Source: Pelagicoccus mobilis (GTDB lineage Bacteria > Verrucomicrobiota > Verrucomicrobiia > Opitutales > Opitutaceae). Taken from it: a DNA stretch of 64,000 bases. The notes beneath the pieces are model-generated. The model was given only the letters and a program-made list of their open reading frames with translations, was not told the origin of the DNA and did not search any database. The DNA lies in the NCBI RefSeq assembly GCF_016595505.1, contig NZ_JAENIL010000028.1, forward strand, positions 36,495-100,494, read 5' to 3'. A program made the translations under genes and the position numbers. Each line of letters opens with the position of its first letter. The stretch's first letter is position 1. Below are positions 7,696-15,617 of the stretch, piece after piece.

Positions 7696-8610
7696 ATGAA
7701 ACTAACTCTTGCCATCATCTTGGCGGTCTTCGGCGTCTACTTGCTCGCTAAGCTCCTCACCAGCCCAACCCCATCGAGCAAGGCGTCCGCACCCATCTCG
7801 GCCCCTTCGCCTCAAACGGAAGAGTTGGCCGCCCCTTCCGAACCGAAAACCGAGAGCGTTCAAGCACCCGAAACTGAGCCGCCCTCGGCAATGAAAGAAA
7901 CGGAAAGCAAAGAACAACGCCTCGCCCGGCGAAGCAGGGAGCTCGAGCAGCTCAAGCAAACGCTCTCGAAACAAGACTACATCCTCGAGACCGCGATTCT
8001 GAATGCGGAAAGAGCACTCCACAGAAAATCGAAAACTCCCACCCCTGAAAGCTTCACCCAAGAAGAGCAGTTCCTGCTCAAGCAGCTGACCAGCGCGATC
8101 CAAAGCGGCGACAGCGAAGCGAAGAGCGACTTCCTCGCGGCGCTCAGCGAACACTCCTCACCAGGCATGTATTTTGTAGGAGGAAACTTCTTCGCGGAGT
8201 CAGGCGACATCGACACCGCGATCGACTTCTACCTGACAGCCCTCGACACCGAAACCGAGCTTCCCCCAAAGCTGAAATCGAGAACCACCAAAAACCTCGG
8301 CATCATGCTCGTAAAACAAGGCGAGCACCAACGCTCAGTCCCTTACCTCAAAGAAGCGCTCTACCTTGCCAAAGAACCAGACCCGACCCTGCTTGGCCTC
8401 ATCGGCCTTTCCGAGCTCAACACAGGAAACCTCGCCTCCTCGGAGTACCACTACAAGCAAGCCATCGGCATCGCCCCAGACGTTAGAGACTGGCACGTAG
8501 GGCTAACCAAAGTTCTCCTCGACCAAGAGAAGTACCAAGAAGCCATCGACCACATGAACGCCATGAAGGCGAATCCAGCCCTTGGATACGGGAACCATCC
8601 GCAACACTAG
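7696..8610 (+). CDS. Membrane-anchored TPR-like protein
   Basis: 304 residues. Residues 1-20 form one hydrophobic anchor (LTLAIILAVFGVYLLAKLL). A Pro/Ser/Glu-rich linker runs to about residue 70, a charged probable coiled coil to about 120, and TPR-like helical repeats occupy about 155-295 (GGNFFAESGDIDTAIDFYLT, NLGIMLVKQGEHQRSVPYL, LGLIGLSELNTGNL, ASSEYHYKQAIGIAPD). Likely a scaffold facing the periplasm. No specific family recognised. Its 3' end overlaps the convergent rhodanese gene by 4 bases. Confidence 0.7.
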   Translation: MKLTLAIILAVFGVYLLAKLLTSPTPSSKASAPISAPSPQTEELAAPSEPKTESVQAPETEPPSAMKETESKEQRLARRSRELEQLKQTLSKQDYILETAILNAERALHRKSKTPTPESFTQEEQFLLKQLTSAIQSGDSEAKSDFLAALSEHSSPGMYFVGGNFFAESGDIDTAIDFYLTALDTETELPPKLKSRTTKNLGIMLVKQGEHQRSVPYLKEALYLAKEPDPTLLGLIGLSELNTGNLASSEYHYKQAIGIAPDVRDWHVGLTKVLLDQEKYQEAIDHMNAMKANPALGYGNHPQH

Positions 8611-8966
8611 CCAACAACTTTCCCAGCCCGCACAAAAGAGCCAAGGTTGTAGGCATTCGAATAGCCGGCAGCCTTAAGTTGGCTTACCGCATTGGCCGAA
8701 CGCACGCCGCTCGCACAGTGGCATAGCAACACTGTATCCTTATCTGGATACTTTTCTTCCACTCCTTGGATAACGGCCCCGAGTGGAACATTGACCGCCC
8801 CCGGCACCATTCCCCCGGAGCATTCCCGCGGCTCGCGCACATCAAGAACAACAGCGCCACCCGCTAACGCCTTCTTCGCTTCATCAACCGAAAGCTGGCT
8901 GTTCATCCGGATCAGCACAAATGCCAAAACGAAAAGCCCCAGACCGATCCACAGCGCCACGCTCAT
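8607..8966 (-). CDS. Membrane-anchored single-domain rhodanese
   Basis: 119 residues: an N-terminal transmembrane segment (residues 4-20) followed by one rhodanese domain. The domain begins LSVDEAKKAL with VVLDVREPRECSGG and ends YNLGSFVRAGK. The active-site loop is CHCASGVRSA with the catalytic Cys at C84 and the CX4R arginine R89. Such proteins carry persulfide sulfur or act in redox sulfur transfer. A clear AGGAGG lies just upstream of the ATG. It is 9 bp downstream of a cupin gene on the same strand, so the two form an operon. Confidence 0.9.
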   Translation of the reverse strand: MSVALWIGLGLFVLAFVLIRMNSQLSVDEAKKALAGGAVVLDVREPRECSGGMVPGAVNVPLGAVIQGVEEKYPDKDTVLLCHCASGVRSANAVSQLKAAGYSNAYNLGSFVRAGKVVG

Positions 8967-8975
8967 CAGTTCCTC

Positions 8976-9353
8976 CTAACATCCTTCCACGATCTCAATC
9001 GTATCTTCCTTGTTCGGAACCATGCAGAGAAACTCAAATCCCAACTCAGTATCGGCCTTGTAGTAATGCGGAACGCCCTCGGGAATAAAAACGACATCGC
9101 CTTCCTTCACCTGGAAAACCTCGTCCCCGATTCCGACTTCCGCCGCCCCCTTCAAGATGTACTGCTCGTGCTCGACCGTGTTCGTGTGACGCGGCATGCC
9201 GCCGCCCGGCTTCATCACGAACTTGCGAAGGGCGAAGTTCGGAGCATCCCCCGGACCGATTAAAACCGAACGGCTTGTCCCCTCACCCGCGCCAACCGGC
9301 TCGAGCTCGAAAGAATCTGAATCCTTAACAATAACCTCATTACGTGACTCCAT
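8976..9353 (-). CDS. Single-domain cupin protein
   Basis: 125 residues from the ATG at 9353; a TTG at 9386 would add 11 residues. One conserved beta-barrel (cupin_2) domain: VLIGPGDAPNFALRKFVMKP, then MPRHTNTVEHEQYIL (metal-binding His/Glu cluster), then GDVVFIPEGVPHYYKA with the second-motif His. This 'EHEQYILKG' type is widespread and of unknown substrate. Operon with the rhodanese gene 9 bp downstream. Confidence 0.8.
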   Translation of the reverse strand: MESRNEVIVKDSDSFELEPVGAGEGTSRSVLIGPGDAPNFALRKFVMKPGGGMPRHTNTVEHEQYILKGAAEVGIGDEVFQVKEGDVVFIPEGVPHYYKADTELGFEFLCMVPNKEDTIEIVEGC

Positions 9354-9413
9354 GAGGCTATCGTAATAATCGATCACGCTCCGCAATCAACGCGTAATCT
9401 CAAGTGCGACAAA

Positions 9414-10835
9414 CTAGTTCCAAGAGACGAGTTCTTCCTTTTCTGCACGCTCAACGCGAAGCTCAAAACCGATCGACTCCTTGGCAGGTTCCGTGGGCGG
9501 AACCTGCGGTTTCGAGCCCCCCTCCCTATTGTCCTTACCGAGAATTTCCTCGACTGTCGAAAGTGTTTCAAGCAAGCGATCCGATAAGCCATTCAAATCC
9601 GCGGAGTCCGTCTCAGTCTGCTCAGCATTGGCAGCCGCAAACTGAGTCACCTTATCAATTTCCACGACCGCCTGCGAGATTTGCTGGATTCCGCTACTTT
9701 GTTGGCTGGAAGATTCAGCGATCTCTGAAACCAGCTGATCAACCCCTCGAGTAATCTCGAATATCTCCTTTAGCTGACTCGTTACCGTTTGGCTAATTTC
9801 ACTCCCCCTACGGCTGCAATCAATCGCATCTTCTACTTGCTGGGCAGTTTCTTGAGCAGCCGTCGCACTTCGTTGAGCCAAACTGCGGACCTCATCAGCG
9901 ACAACCGCAAACCCGGCTCCCGCTTCACCGGCCCGAGCCGCTTCTACCGCTGCATTCAGAGCCAAGATGTTGGTCTGGAAAGCGATCTCATCGATCGTCT
10001 TCAAAATGTTCGCAATACTATCACTCGATCGACGGATCTCCTCCATGGCGCCGCTCATGATTTCGACATCATTCGCTCCTTGTTCAGCTATTTCACGAGC
10101 CCTGCGAGCATTTCCCTCCGCCTCCTTCGCGTTCTCAGCATTCGCTCTGGTCGCCGCTGCAAGTTCCTCAAGAGATGAGCTTGTTTCTTCGACCGAAGCT
10201 GCCTGACGACTAGCCCCTTGAGCCAACTCCCGAGCCGATAGACTAAGTTGCCTAGTTTGGCCACCAACTCGATTCGCAATTTCGTTCAAATGCTCGGAAA
10301 TCACTCCTTGGGCCCGAACAAACACACGATATCGCCCCGCTACAAAAAGCGACGGTATTCCAAGAACAACTACAAACGTCGCATGTACAACAACCACCCC
10401 AAAGCCAGCATCGTAGTTGAATACGCTTGCAGGCAGGTAAAAGAAAAACGCGATATGGTGAACTGCTGTCGTCGCCGCACCCGCCAAGATCGCAGCTCTC
10501 GAGCCTAGTCCGATCAAAGCGGCAAGAGCGACAAAGATATGAAAGTGCATTTCGATCATCCCTCGACTCAAATGAATGAGCAAAGCAGACATCGACGTCG
10601 CAGCGATACCGATCGCAATCGGCACAAAGAGAGTCCTTCGAGCAGCAAAAAAGGTTGCGATCGGTCCAGCGGCAATCAACGCCCCCATACCCAACGCCAA
10701 AACGATCCCTGTTTCATAGTACAGTGCAACCGTCGCAAGAACAGGCAGATGAGCCACAAGAACAAACAAGGCTTTCCTGTGAATTCGCTCGTCAAATTGA
10801 GATTCAAACCGTGTGTCAGATTTCATAAGTTTCAA
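9414..10835 (-). CDS. Methyl-accepting chemotaxis protein with polytopic N-terminal sensor
   Basis: 473 residues. About six hydrophobic segments occupy roughly residues 22-170 and replace the usual periplasmic ligand domain and HAMP. A histidine-rich pattern, EMHFHIF followed by VHHIAFFF, sits in the membrane part and is typical of a widespread MCP sensor class. The signalling hairpin tip reads [23 protein letters not shown] and is near perfect. No CheR-docking pentapeptide is present at the C-terminus (ends EELVSWN). It shares a 4-base ATGA overlap with the upstream thioredoxin-like gene, indicating translational coupling. No other che genes occur in the window. Confidence 0.93.
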   Translation of the reverse strand: MKLMKSDTRFESQFDERIHRKALFVLVAHLPVLATVALYYETGIVLALGMGALIAAGPIATFFAARRTLFVPIAIGIAATSMSALLIHLSRGMIEMHFHIFVALAALIGLGSRAAILAGAATTAVHHIAFFFYLPASVFNYDAGFGVVVVHATFVVVLGIPSLFVAGRYRVFVRAQGVISEHLNEIANRVGGQTRQLSLSARELAQGASRQAASVEETSSSLEELAAATRANAENAKEAEGNARRAREIAEQGANDVEIMSGAMEEIRRSSDSIANILKTIDEIAFQTNILALNAAVEAARAGEAGAGFAVVADEVRSLAQRSATAAQETAQQVEDAIDCSRRGSEISQTVTSQLKEIFEITRGVDQLVSEIAESSSQQSSGIQQISQAVVEIDKVTQFAAANAEQTETDSADLNGLSDRLLETLSTVEEILGKDNREGGSKPQVPPTEPAKESIGFELRVERAEKEELVSWN

Positions 10836-11464
10836 TATTTAAGGCCAAACGGATCAAGCAGAGCTCGCAATCGCTCCGATGTAGCACATCCAAATACAGG
10901 CCGATTCAGAACGAACCCTCCGTCCTTGATTCGTGAATACGTCTTTAAGTCTAGAAAACCGTTCGTGGCTCGATGAGCCGAATCGAAATAGGCGCCACTG
11001 TAACGAGGACTTCGACCTCCCTCAATCACCTGAAAAAATGGAACCCCCTCAGATCCAAGACTCTCGCAAAGATCTTCCGCCTCCAAAACCGTTACGCTAA
11101 AACCCGACATCCTCAGACGATCGACCAAAGCGTCAGATCCATCCAGCAACACGACTTCCTCCACCAAGGTCTGTTGGGCGTTCCGCTGCACGAGGTATTC
11201 AATCACGCTCTTCGAGCAGGGACAGTCTTCAGCGAGCACGTGAACCAGTCTCCAACCTTCCCAGTTCTCCGAAGATTCAATCACAGATTCTTCGGCAACC
11301 GGCAAAACAGCCATGTGACTCGCAGAGAAAAGCCCAAGCGGAACTGAAATCGAAACCACCCAAAGGCAGACCAGCGAAACGAGGATCGATCTTCGGACTC
11401 GCTTCGATTTCGTGCTCTCAGCGCCTCTTCCCGCAAGAGGCATCTTCGTGTGAATATTACTCAT
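10832..11464 (-). CDS. Membrane-anchored thioredoxin-like protein coupled to the MCP
   Basis: 210 residues: a basic N-terminus, one transmembrane segment (about 27-47, [20 protein letters not shown]), then a periplasmic domain. The domain looks thioredoxin-like. A strand ([13 protein letters not shown]) is followed by a helix beginning with a CPC motif at about residue 80. A central strand ([13 protein letters not shown]) precedes a GVPFFQVI strand resembling the cis-Pro loop. It ends [18 protein letters not shown]. The canonical CXXC is replaced by CPCS, so redox activity is uncertain. Its stop overlaps the MCP start by 4 bases; I infer that it senses or conditions the input to the receptor. 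Confidence 0.7.
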   Translation of the reverse strand: MSNIHTKMPLAGRGAESTKSKRVRRSILVSLVCLWVVSISVPLGLFSASHMAVLPVAEESVIESSENWEGWRLVHVLAEDCPCSKSVIEYLVQRNAQQTLVEEVVLLDGSDALVDRLRMSGFSVTVLEAEDLCESLGSEGVPFFQVIEGGRSPRYSGAYFDSAHRATNGFLDLKTYSRIKDGGFVLNRPVFGCATSERLRALLDPFGLKY

Positions 11465-11516
11465 TTACCCACAACATCGGTAATGAACCCTCCGCCTAAA
11501 TTGCTTATGCAGCGAC

Positions 11517-11530
11517 AGAAAGCGCTTACA
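11517..11530. promoter_or_regulatory. cre-like operator upstream of the MCP operon
   Basis: AGAAAGCGCTTACA contains the palindrome AAGCGCTT. On the minus strand it matches the CcpA/LacI-type consensus TGWAANCGNTNWCA at 13 of 14 positions. It lies about 55 bp upstream of the thioredoxin-like start. The rest of 11465-11721 shows only AT-rich promoter-like sequence. Confidence 0.35.
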
Positions 11531-11721
11531 ATGAATTACTTCAGCGAGTCATCCAAAATCTAGATACTGACAGACAATCACTTACACGAAAATAATTTCG
11601 CTAGTCTTGAGGCATTGCATCCAGCGACGAACTACGCTTTTACCTTAGATTAACTCTAGTTACATACCCGACAGGGCGGAGTTTCCCAAATCTCCTAAAG
11701 ATTCCCTCAAATCCCAACAGC

Positions 11722-12711
11722 ATGGACAGCAACCAGCTCAGCGACTACTCCGAGCCCTTTCTCATTGAAGCCTGTAAACTCTGGAATCTCCAGTCGCCAA
11801 AGCTCATCAGTGAAGCGGAAAACCTGATCTTCGCAGCTGAAGGCCCCGACGAGAAAGTAGCCCTTCGCCTTACCCATCCCTCGCATAGAACCCGAGAGCT
11901 CCTTCAAGCAGAACTCGATTGGGTAGATCGCCTCAATCAGGCAACGATTTCAGTCGTGACCCCAACCGAATCGATTAACCAACAGCTCGTCGAGACGATC
12001 ATCATCGGGGAAACGACTTGGCTCGCGAGCGCCACACGCTGGATAGATGGTCACTCAGTCAAACCGAGAAGCGGAAAAGTATCAGAAGAATCGATACGCA
12101 ATTGGGGATCTTTAACCGGGCAAATCGTTTCCCAGTCTCTGGAGATGAACCGAAGTAACTTAATGCTCCCGCGCCATCACTGGGATGAACTCATCCCCGG
12201 CCAGCCAAGCATAGCAGAACAGCTCGGCTCCAAACACGCTCAACTCGCCCAAGAAGTCGAGACAGCCAAGTCTCAAATCGCGAAATTGGCTAAAACCGAA
12301 TCGAACTACCTACTCGCCCATACAGATCTGCATTCTGGAAACGTCTTCCAGACGAAGACAGGAAAACTCGTCGCACTCGATTTCGACGACGCTTGCTACC
12401 ACTATCTGCTACAGGAGTTCGCCATGCCCATCTATTATAGCCTACTCTACGCAGACGAAGATACAGCCAGCACGGCAAAGCACTTCTTTACTCATTTTCT
12501 TCGAGGGTATCGAAAATTCCACGACATCGATTGCGATTCCCTTTATGAGCTTCCCCTGTTTTTCCACCTGCGCGATCTAGACCTAGAGGCGATTTGCTAT
12601 CGCTGGCGAATCGACCCCGACAGCAAGTGGACAAAAAGAGTTCACCACATATACAAAAACGGAAACCCGATCTCCGGGCTCCCGTGGAAAAAGTGGGCAA
12701 AGGAAATTTAG
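11722..12711 (+). CDS. APH-family phosphotransferase (SrkA/RdoA-like)
   Basis: 329 residues with an aminoglycoside-phosphotransferase/stress-response-kinase fold. The catalytic Brenner loop is LLAHTDLHSGNVF (Asp and Asn) and the metal-binding motif is LVALDFDDACYHY. The N-lobe has ALRLTHPSHRT and a hinge near ASATRWIDG. Compared with SrkA, a Ser/Thr kinase of the envelope stress response, it has the same order of elements, but the substrate could equally be a small molecule. No operon partner. It ends in a 4-base overlap with the convergent gene. Confidence 0.85.
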   Translation: MDSNQLSDYSEPFLIEACKLWNLQSPKLISEAENLIFAAEGPDEKVALRLTHPSHRTRELLQAELDWVDRLNQATISVVTPTESINQQLVETIIIGETTWLASATRWIDGHSVKPRSGKVSEESIRNWGSLTGQIVSQSLEMNRSNLMLPRHHWDELIPGQPSIAEQLGSKHAQLAQEVETAKSQIAKLAKTESNYLLAHTDLHSGNVFQTKTGKLVALDFDDACYHYLLQEFAMPIYYSLLYADEDTASTAKHFFTHFLRGYRKFHDIDCDSLYELPLFFHLRDLDLEAICYRWRIDPDSKWTKRVHHIYKNGNPISGLPWKKWAKEI

Positions 12712-13331
12712 CGCACGCTGACAGAAATCTGAGCTCCCTTTCCACCAAAGAGTTTTCTAACCCCAGTCCAGAGTCCGTATCCCATTAGGATAAAAACACT
12801 CGACAACGCCCACAAATAGCCGAGTCCAAACAACGCGAACTTCACCACCGCGAATGAAGAATACGGATACACCAGCCAATACGCAAAGTCCTGCGGATTC
12901 GCCAGCATCACAAACGAAGTCAAATTCTCAATCGCATCGAACACCGGAGCCAAAGGCATTACCCACAGCATCGCCTTCGCAAAGTTCCCAAATTTCGATT
13001 CGCGTATAGCCGCGGGCAATGTCCTCAAAGCCGTTCCAGCCAAGATTAGCAGAAACACGAAACTCGCTGCCATAAACACGAAGTCGACAAGCTGCGTCTG
13101 AACGTAGATACCAAGCGTCCCTTCGTTAATCATGTGAGCGTAATATCCCTTTAGCTCAGCCGCATCAAAAGTCGTCTGCCCGACGTAGAACGGGACCGGG
13201 AATTTCGACCGGTCATAAAAGCTGTCGAGCCAAACTTGGCTTACTCGACTGACAGCCCAGGCCGCAATGGCTACGCCCCACCAAGCGATGGGATTCAAAC
13301 GAGTCAGGAAGAGTTCTGTGATCTTTTTCAT
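12708..13331 (-). CDS. Four-helix integral membrane protein of unknown function
   Basis: 207 residues with four predicted membrane segments: about 15-30 (WWGVAIAAWAVSRV), 83-104 (VFMAASFVFLLILAGTAL), 120-140 (AMLWVMPLAPVFDAIENLT) and 160-185 (FAVVKFALFGLGYLWALSSV). No family is recognised with certainty. It is divergent from a marR gene, with two palindromic operators between them, so it is very likely the regulator's target. Confidence 0.75.
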   Translation of the reverse strand: MKKITELFLTRLNPIAWWGVAIAAWAVSRVSQVWLDSFYDRSKFPVPFYVGQTTFDAAELKGYYAHMINEGTLGIYVQTQLVDFVFMAASFVFLLILAGTALRTLPAAIRESKFGNFAKAMLWVMPLAPVFDAIENLTSFVMLANPQDFAYWLVYPYSSFAVVKFALFGLGYLWALSSVFILMGYGLWTGVRKLFGGKGAQISVSVR

Positions 13332-13359
13332 AGGTGCGTTGGATTGAGCGTTAATTTAT

Positions 13360-13391
13360 ATTCCTTGGAATGTATTTGTATTCCAGGGAAT
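13360..13391. promoter_or_regulatory. Twin palindromic MarR operators
   Basis: Two perfect-armed palindromes, ATTCCTTGGAAT (13360-13371) and ATTCCAGGGAAT (13380-13391), have start points exactly 20 bp apart (about two helical turns). They lie in the 79-bp gap between the divergent membrane-protein and marR genes. Arm ATTCC/GGAAT and dimer-sized spacing fit MarR autoregulation. Confidence 0.75.
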
Positions 13392-13410
13392 ATTCCGTCA
13401 AGCCAAAATC

Positions 13411-13848
13411 ATGAATCCGCGTCAGCCCCTCGTTCACGCCAACGTCGTCCAGCTCTCCATCGCCTACCAGCACCTCAGCGCCAAACTGAACCAGGACCTG
13501 CGCCCGCTCGGCCTCAACATGACGCAACTTTCCATCCTCACCCGATTCTCCCGATTCGAAGGCCTCCGCGAAACCATCTCCAGCCTGGCCGCCGCCATGC
13601 AGATGAATCAGCCCGCCACCACCAAAGCCGTGCAGGCTCTCGTCTCAAACGGCTGGCTCGCCCGCACCCCCGACGAAAAGGACGCCCGCATCACCCATAT
13701 AACCATCACTCCTGCAGGGCTCCAGCAACTTGGCGCTGCCCACCAAGCCTGCGGGCCCACCGTTGACGCCGCCTACGCCAACCATAGCGTAGAGGAGCTG
13801 CAAACCTTCCTCCAACTTCAAACCAAACTCGCCGACGCCGTCACTTGA
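13411..13848 (+). CDS. MarR-family transcriptional regulator
   Basis: 145 residues. The winged-helix core is LNMTQLSILTRFSRFEG, then TISSLAAAMQMNQPATTKAVQALVSNGWL with the wing RTPDEKDARITHITITPAG. This matches MarR/SlyA repressors, which bind palindromes as dimers and release DNA on binding phenolic or oxidant ligands. It lies 19 bp downstream of the twin operators and is divergent from the four-helix membrane protein. It probably represses both. Confidence 0.93.
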   Translation: MNPRQPLVHANVVQLSIAYQHLSAKLNQDLRPLGLNMTQLSILTRFSRFEGLRETISSLAAAMQMNQPATTKAVQALVSNGWLARTPDEKDARITHITITPAGLQQLGAAHQACGPTVDAAYANHSVEELQTFLQLQTKLADAVT

Positions 13849-13938
13849 CCCCGCCTAAACAGGCAGCCGACATCGTCCTCGATAGCCATTCGCCAACCGC
13901 CGCGCAACATTCCCGCAAACCACGGTCTAATTAAACCA

Positions 13939-14820
13939 GTGAAAAATCTACCCACTCTCCTAATCCTCGCCCTCGCCGCGACCCTACCCTTCACCGCCCA
14001 AGCGAAAAAGAAGAAGAAGAACGCCGAGGAACCCATCGAACAAACCAACCTCGCCGTCTACCTGCTCAAGCAACTCAACGAACGCGAAGAGGAAGCCTAC
14101 GACCGCTACGAAACCGCAGTCGCCGAAGAAGACGTCGACCAGGTGCGCCGCGAACTCCAATCCATCATCAACGGCTACGAGAAACTCATCGCATCCTCGC
14201 CCGACTACGCCCCCGCCTACGTCTCCTACGGCCTCATGCTCAACCGCACCGGAAACCGCGACGCCGCAAACGCTATTTTCCTGAAAGCCGACGAGCTCGA
14301 CCCCATGGTCCCAGTCGTCAAAAACCAACTCGGCAACTTCATGGCCGAAGAAGGCAAGTACACCGAGGCCCTCGGCTTCTTCATGCTCGCCCGCGACCTC
14401 GCCCCGGAGGAGGCCCTCTACCAGTACCAGATCGGCAACTTGCTCGTCGCCTACCGCAAATTCTTCGTGGGCGACGGCCTCTACGCCGCCGAAGAGATCG
14501 ACGACCACATCATCAACCACTTCCAAAAAGCCTACCACCTCAATCCAGGCGAGATCTCCTACAAGATGCGCTACGCCCAAGCCTTCTTCGATGTCGACTA
14601 CCCAGACTGGGAAACCGCCCTCGTCACTTGGCAAGAGCTCTACCGAGCCGCCGGGTCCGAATACGAAGAACAAGTCGTAAAACTCTACATCGCCCGCGTC
14701 CGCTTCGAGATGGGACACCATACCGCGGCACGCAAGCTCATCAAGCAGATCGACCACCCAAGTCTCGACGAGTCAAAAAAGTCACTGCTGGGCAGCATCA
14801 ACGCCGAGTATCCACAGTAG
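13939..14820 (+). CDS. Secreted TPR protein
   Basis: 293 residues from a GTG start at 13939. Signal peptide about 1-22 (LLILALAATLPFTAQA), then a striking run of lysines (KKKKKN). TPR repeats follow: about residues 92-125 (YVSYGLMLNRTGNRDAANAI) and 126-160 (KNQLGNFMAEEGKYTEALGF), with degenerate ones to about 250. A tyrosine/acidic helix precedes the repeats. Probably a periplasmic or outer-membrane-associated assembly scaffold; no specific partner visible. A REP-like element begins 8 bases after the stop. Confidence 0.75.
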   Translation: MKNLPTLLILALAATLPFTAQAKKKKKNAEEPIEQTNLAVYLLKQLNEREEEAYDRYETAVAEEDVDQVRRELQSIINGYEKLIASSPDYAPAYVSYGLMLNRTGNRDAANAIFLKADELDPMVPVVKNQLGNFMAEEGKYTEALGFFMLARDLAPEEALYQYQIGNLLVAYRKFFVGDGLYAAEEIDDHIINHFQKAYHLNPGEISYKMRYAQAFFDVDYPDWETALVTWQELYRAAGSEYEEQVVKLYIARVRFEMGHHTAARKLIKQIDHPSLDESKKSLLGSINAEYPQ

Positions 14821-14827
14821 ACCTACA

Positions 14828-14853
14828 GGTAGGGCGTGACCGCCGGGCACGCC
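14828..14853 (+). repeat. 26-bp GGTAG-headed REP-like hairpin
   Basis: GGTAG at 14828-14832, stem GGCGTG (14833-14838) with CACGCC (14848-14853), loop ACCGCCGGG identical to the minus-strand copy at 2455-2480. Confidence 0.75.
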
Positions 14854-14884
14854 GCACGACCTAAAAAATCAGATGCCAGTAAAG

Positions 14885-15535
14885 CTACAGCCCTTCCGAC
14901 CGCATCTGAGTCACGAAAGCGTTCGCCTCGTCGATCGAGGCTTCCATCTGCCTGATCAGCACCTCAACCTCGTCCTGCAAAGCGATCGATGTCTTGTTTA
15001 GGGCCGCGATCGCTCGAGCGTTCAAGTTGTGCTTGAGAAACAAAACCTGATCGCGAAACGCATTGAGCACCGGGTCCATCTTATCCGCAGCACCGTTCAT
15101 GGTACGTATCAAATCTTCGGATAAGTCACGCGTCGACGCCAACTGGTTCTCGCTCACCTCCCGCAACTCCTGGCTCGTGTACTGATCCAGCTCCTCCTCC
15201 CATTCCCTGAAAAGCGCCTTGGAAACCTCCTCGATCGCTTCGATCCGGCTCCGCACCGCCTTCGCCTTCGATTCACTATCATCAAACGCCGTCTGCAAGC
15301 GATCGTACGTGGATTTCAGCTCCCCGACATCCACTTCCGAAACCGCCAGAAACTCCTCAAACGCGCTTTCAAACTGCTCCTTAGCCTCCTCCTGCGCTTC
15401 CCGAGCATCCTCCACTCGATCCACCAAGATGTCACGCTTGTGAACCCCAAACTTCTCCATCGCCCCGTAATAAGCGCTCTGGCACGAGCACAACAGCAGA
15501 CAAACAAGGGTAACAGCAAAAGGCAGAGTCTTCAT
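14885..15535 (-). CDS. DUF2959 lipoprotein
   Basis: 216 residues. A lipoprotein-type signal (LLLCSCQSAYYGAMEKFG) predicts lipidation at a Cys around residue 16-18. The DUF2959 signature follows: AMEKFGVHKRDILVDRVEDA, long helices rich in Glu/Gln/Ala, LFREWEEELDQY, and VLFLKHNLNARAIAAL near the end. The family is almost entirely alpha-helical with unknown function. Single gene, convergent with the TPR gene upstream. Confidence 0.88.
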   Translation of the reverse strand: MKTLPFAVTLVCLLLCSCQSAYYGAMEKFGVHKRDILVDRVEDAREAQEEAKEQFESAFEEFLAVSEVDVGELKSTYDRLQTAFDDSESKAKAVRSRIEAIEEVSKALFREWEEELDQYTSQELREVSENQLASTRDLSEDLIRTMNGAADKMDPVLNAFRDQVLFLKHNLNARAIAALNKTSIALQDEVEVLIRQMEASIDEANAFVTQMRSEGL

Positions 15536-15580
15536 ACAAATACGAAGCTAGCCACCCACTCGCATCCCCACAACCCCAAA

Positions 15581-15606
15581 GGTAGAGGCCGTTGTCCCCA
15601 ACGGCC
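15581..15606 (+). repeat. 26-bp GGTAG-headed REP-like hairpin
   Basis: GGTAG (15581-15585), stem GGCCGTT (15587-15593) with AACGGCC (15600-15606), loop GTCCCC. An additional outer CAAAG/CTTTG pairing flanks it. Confidence 0.8.
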
Positions 15607-15617
15607 ACTTTGCAGGA

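Noticed and set aside
13984..14757. 257-aa minus-strand ORF opposite the TPR gene
   Set aside because: Low-complexity Glu/Val-rich shadow; the plus-strand gene has a signal peptide and TPRs.
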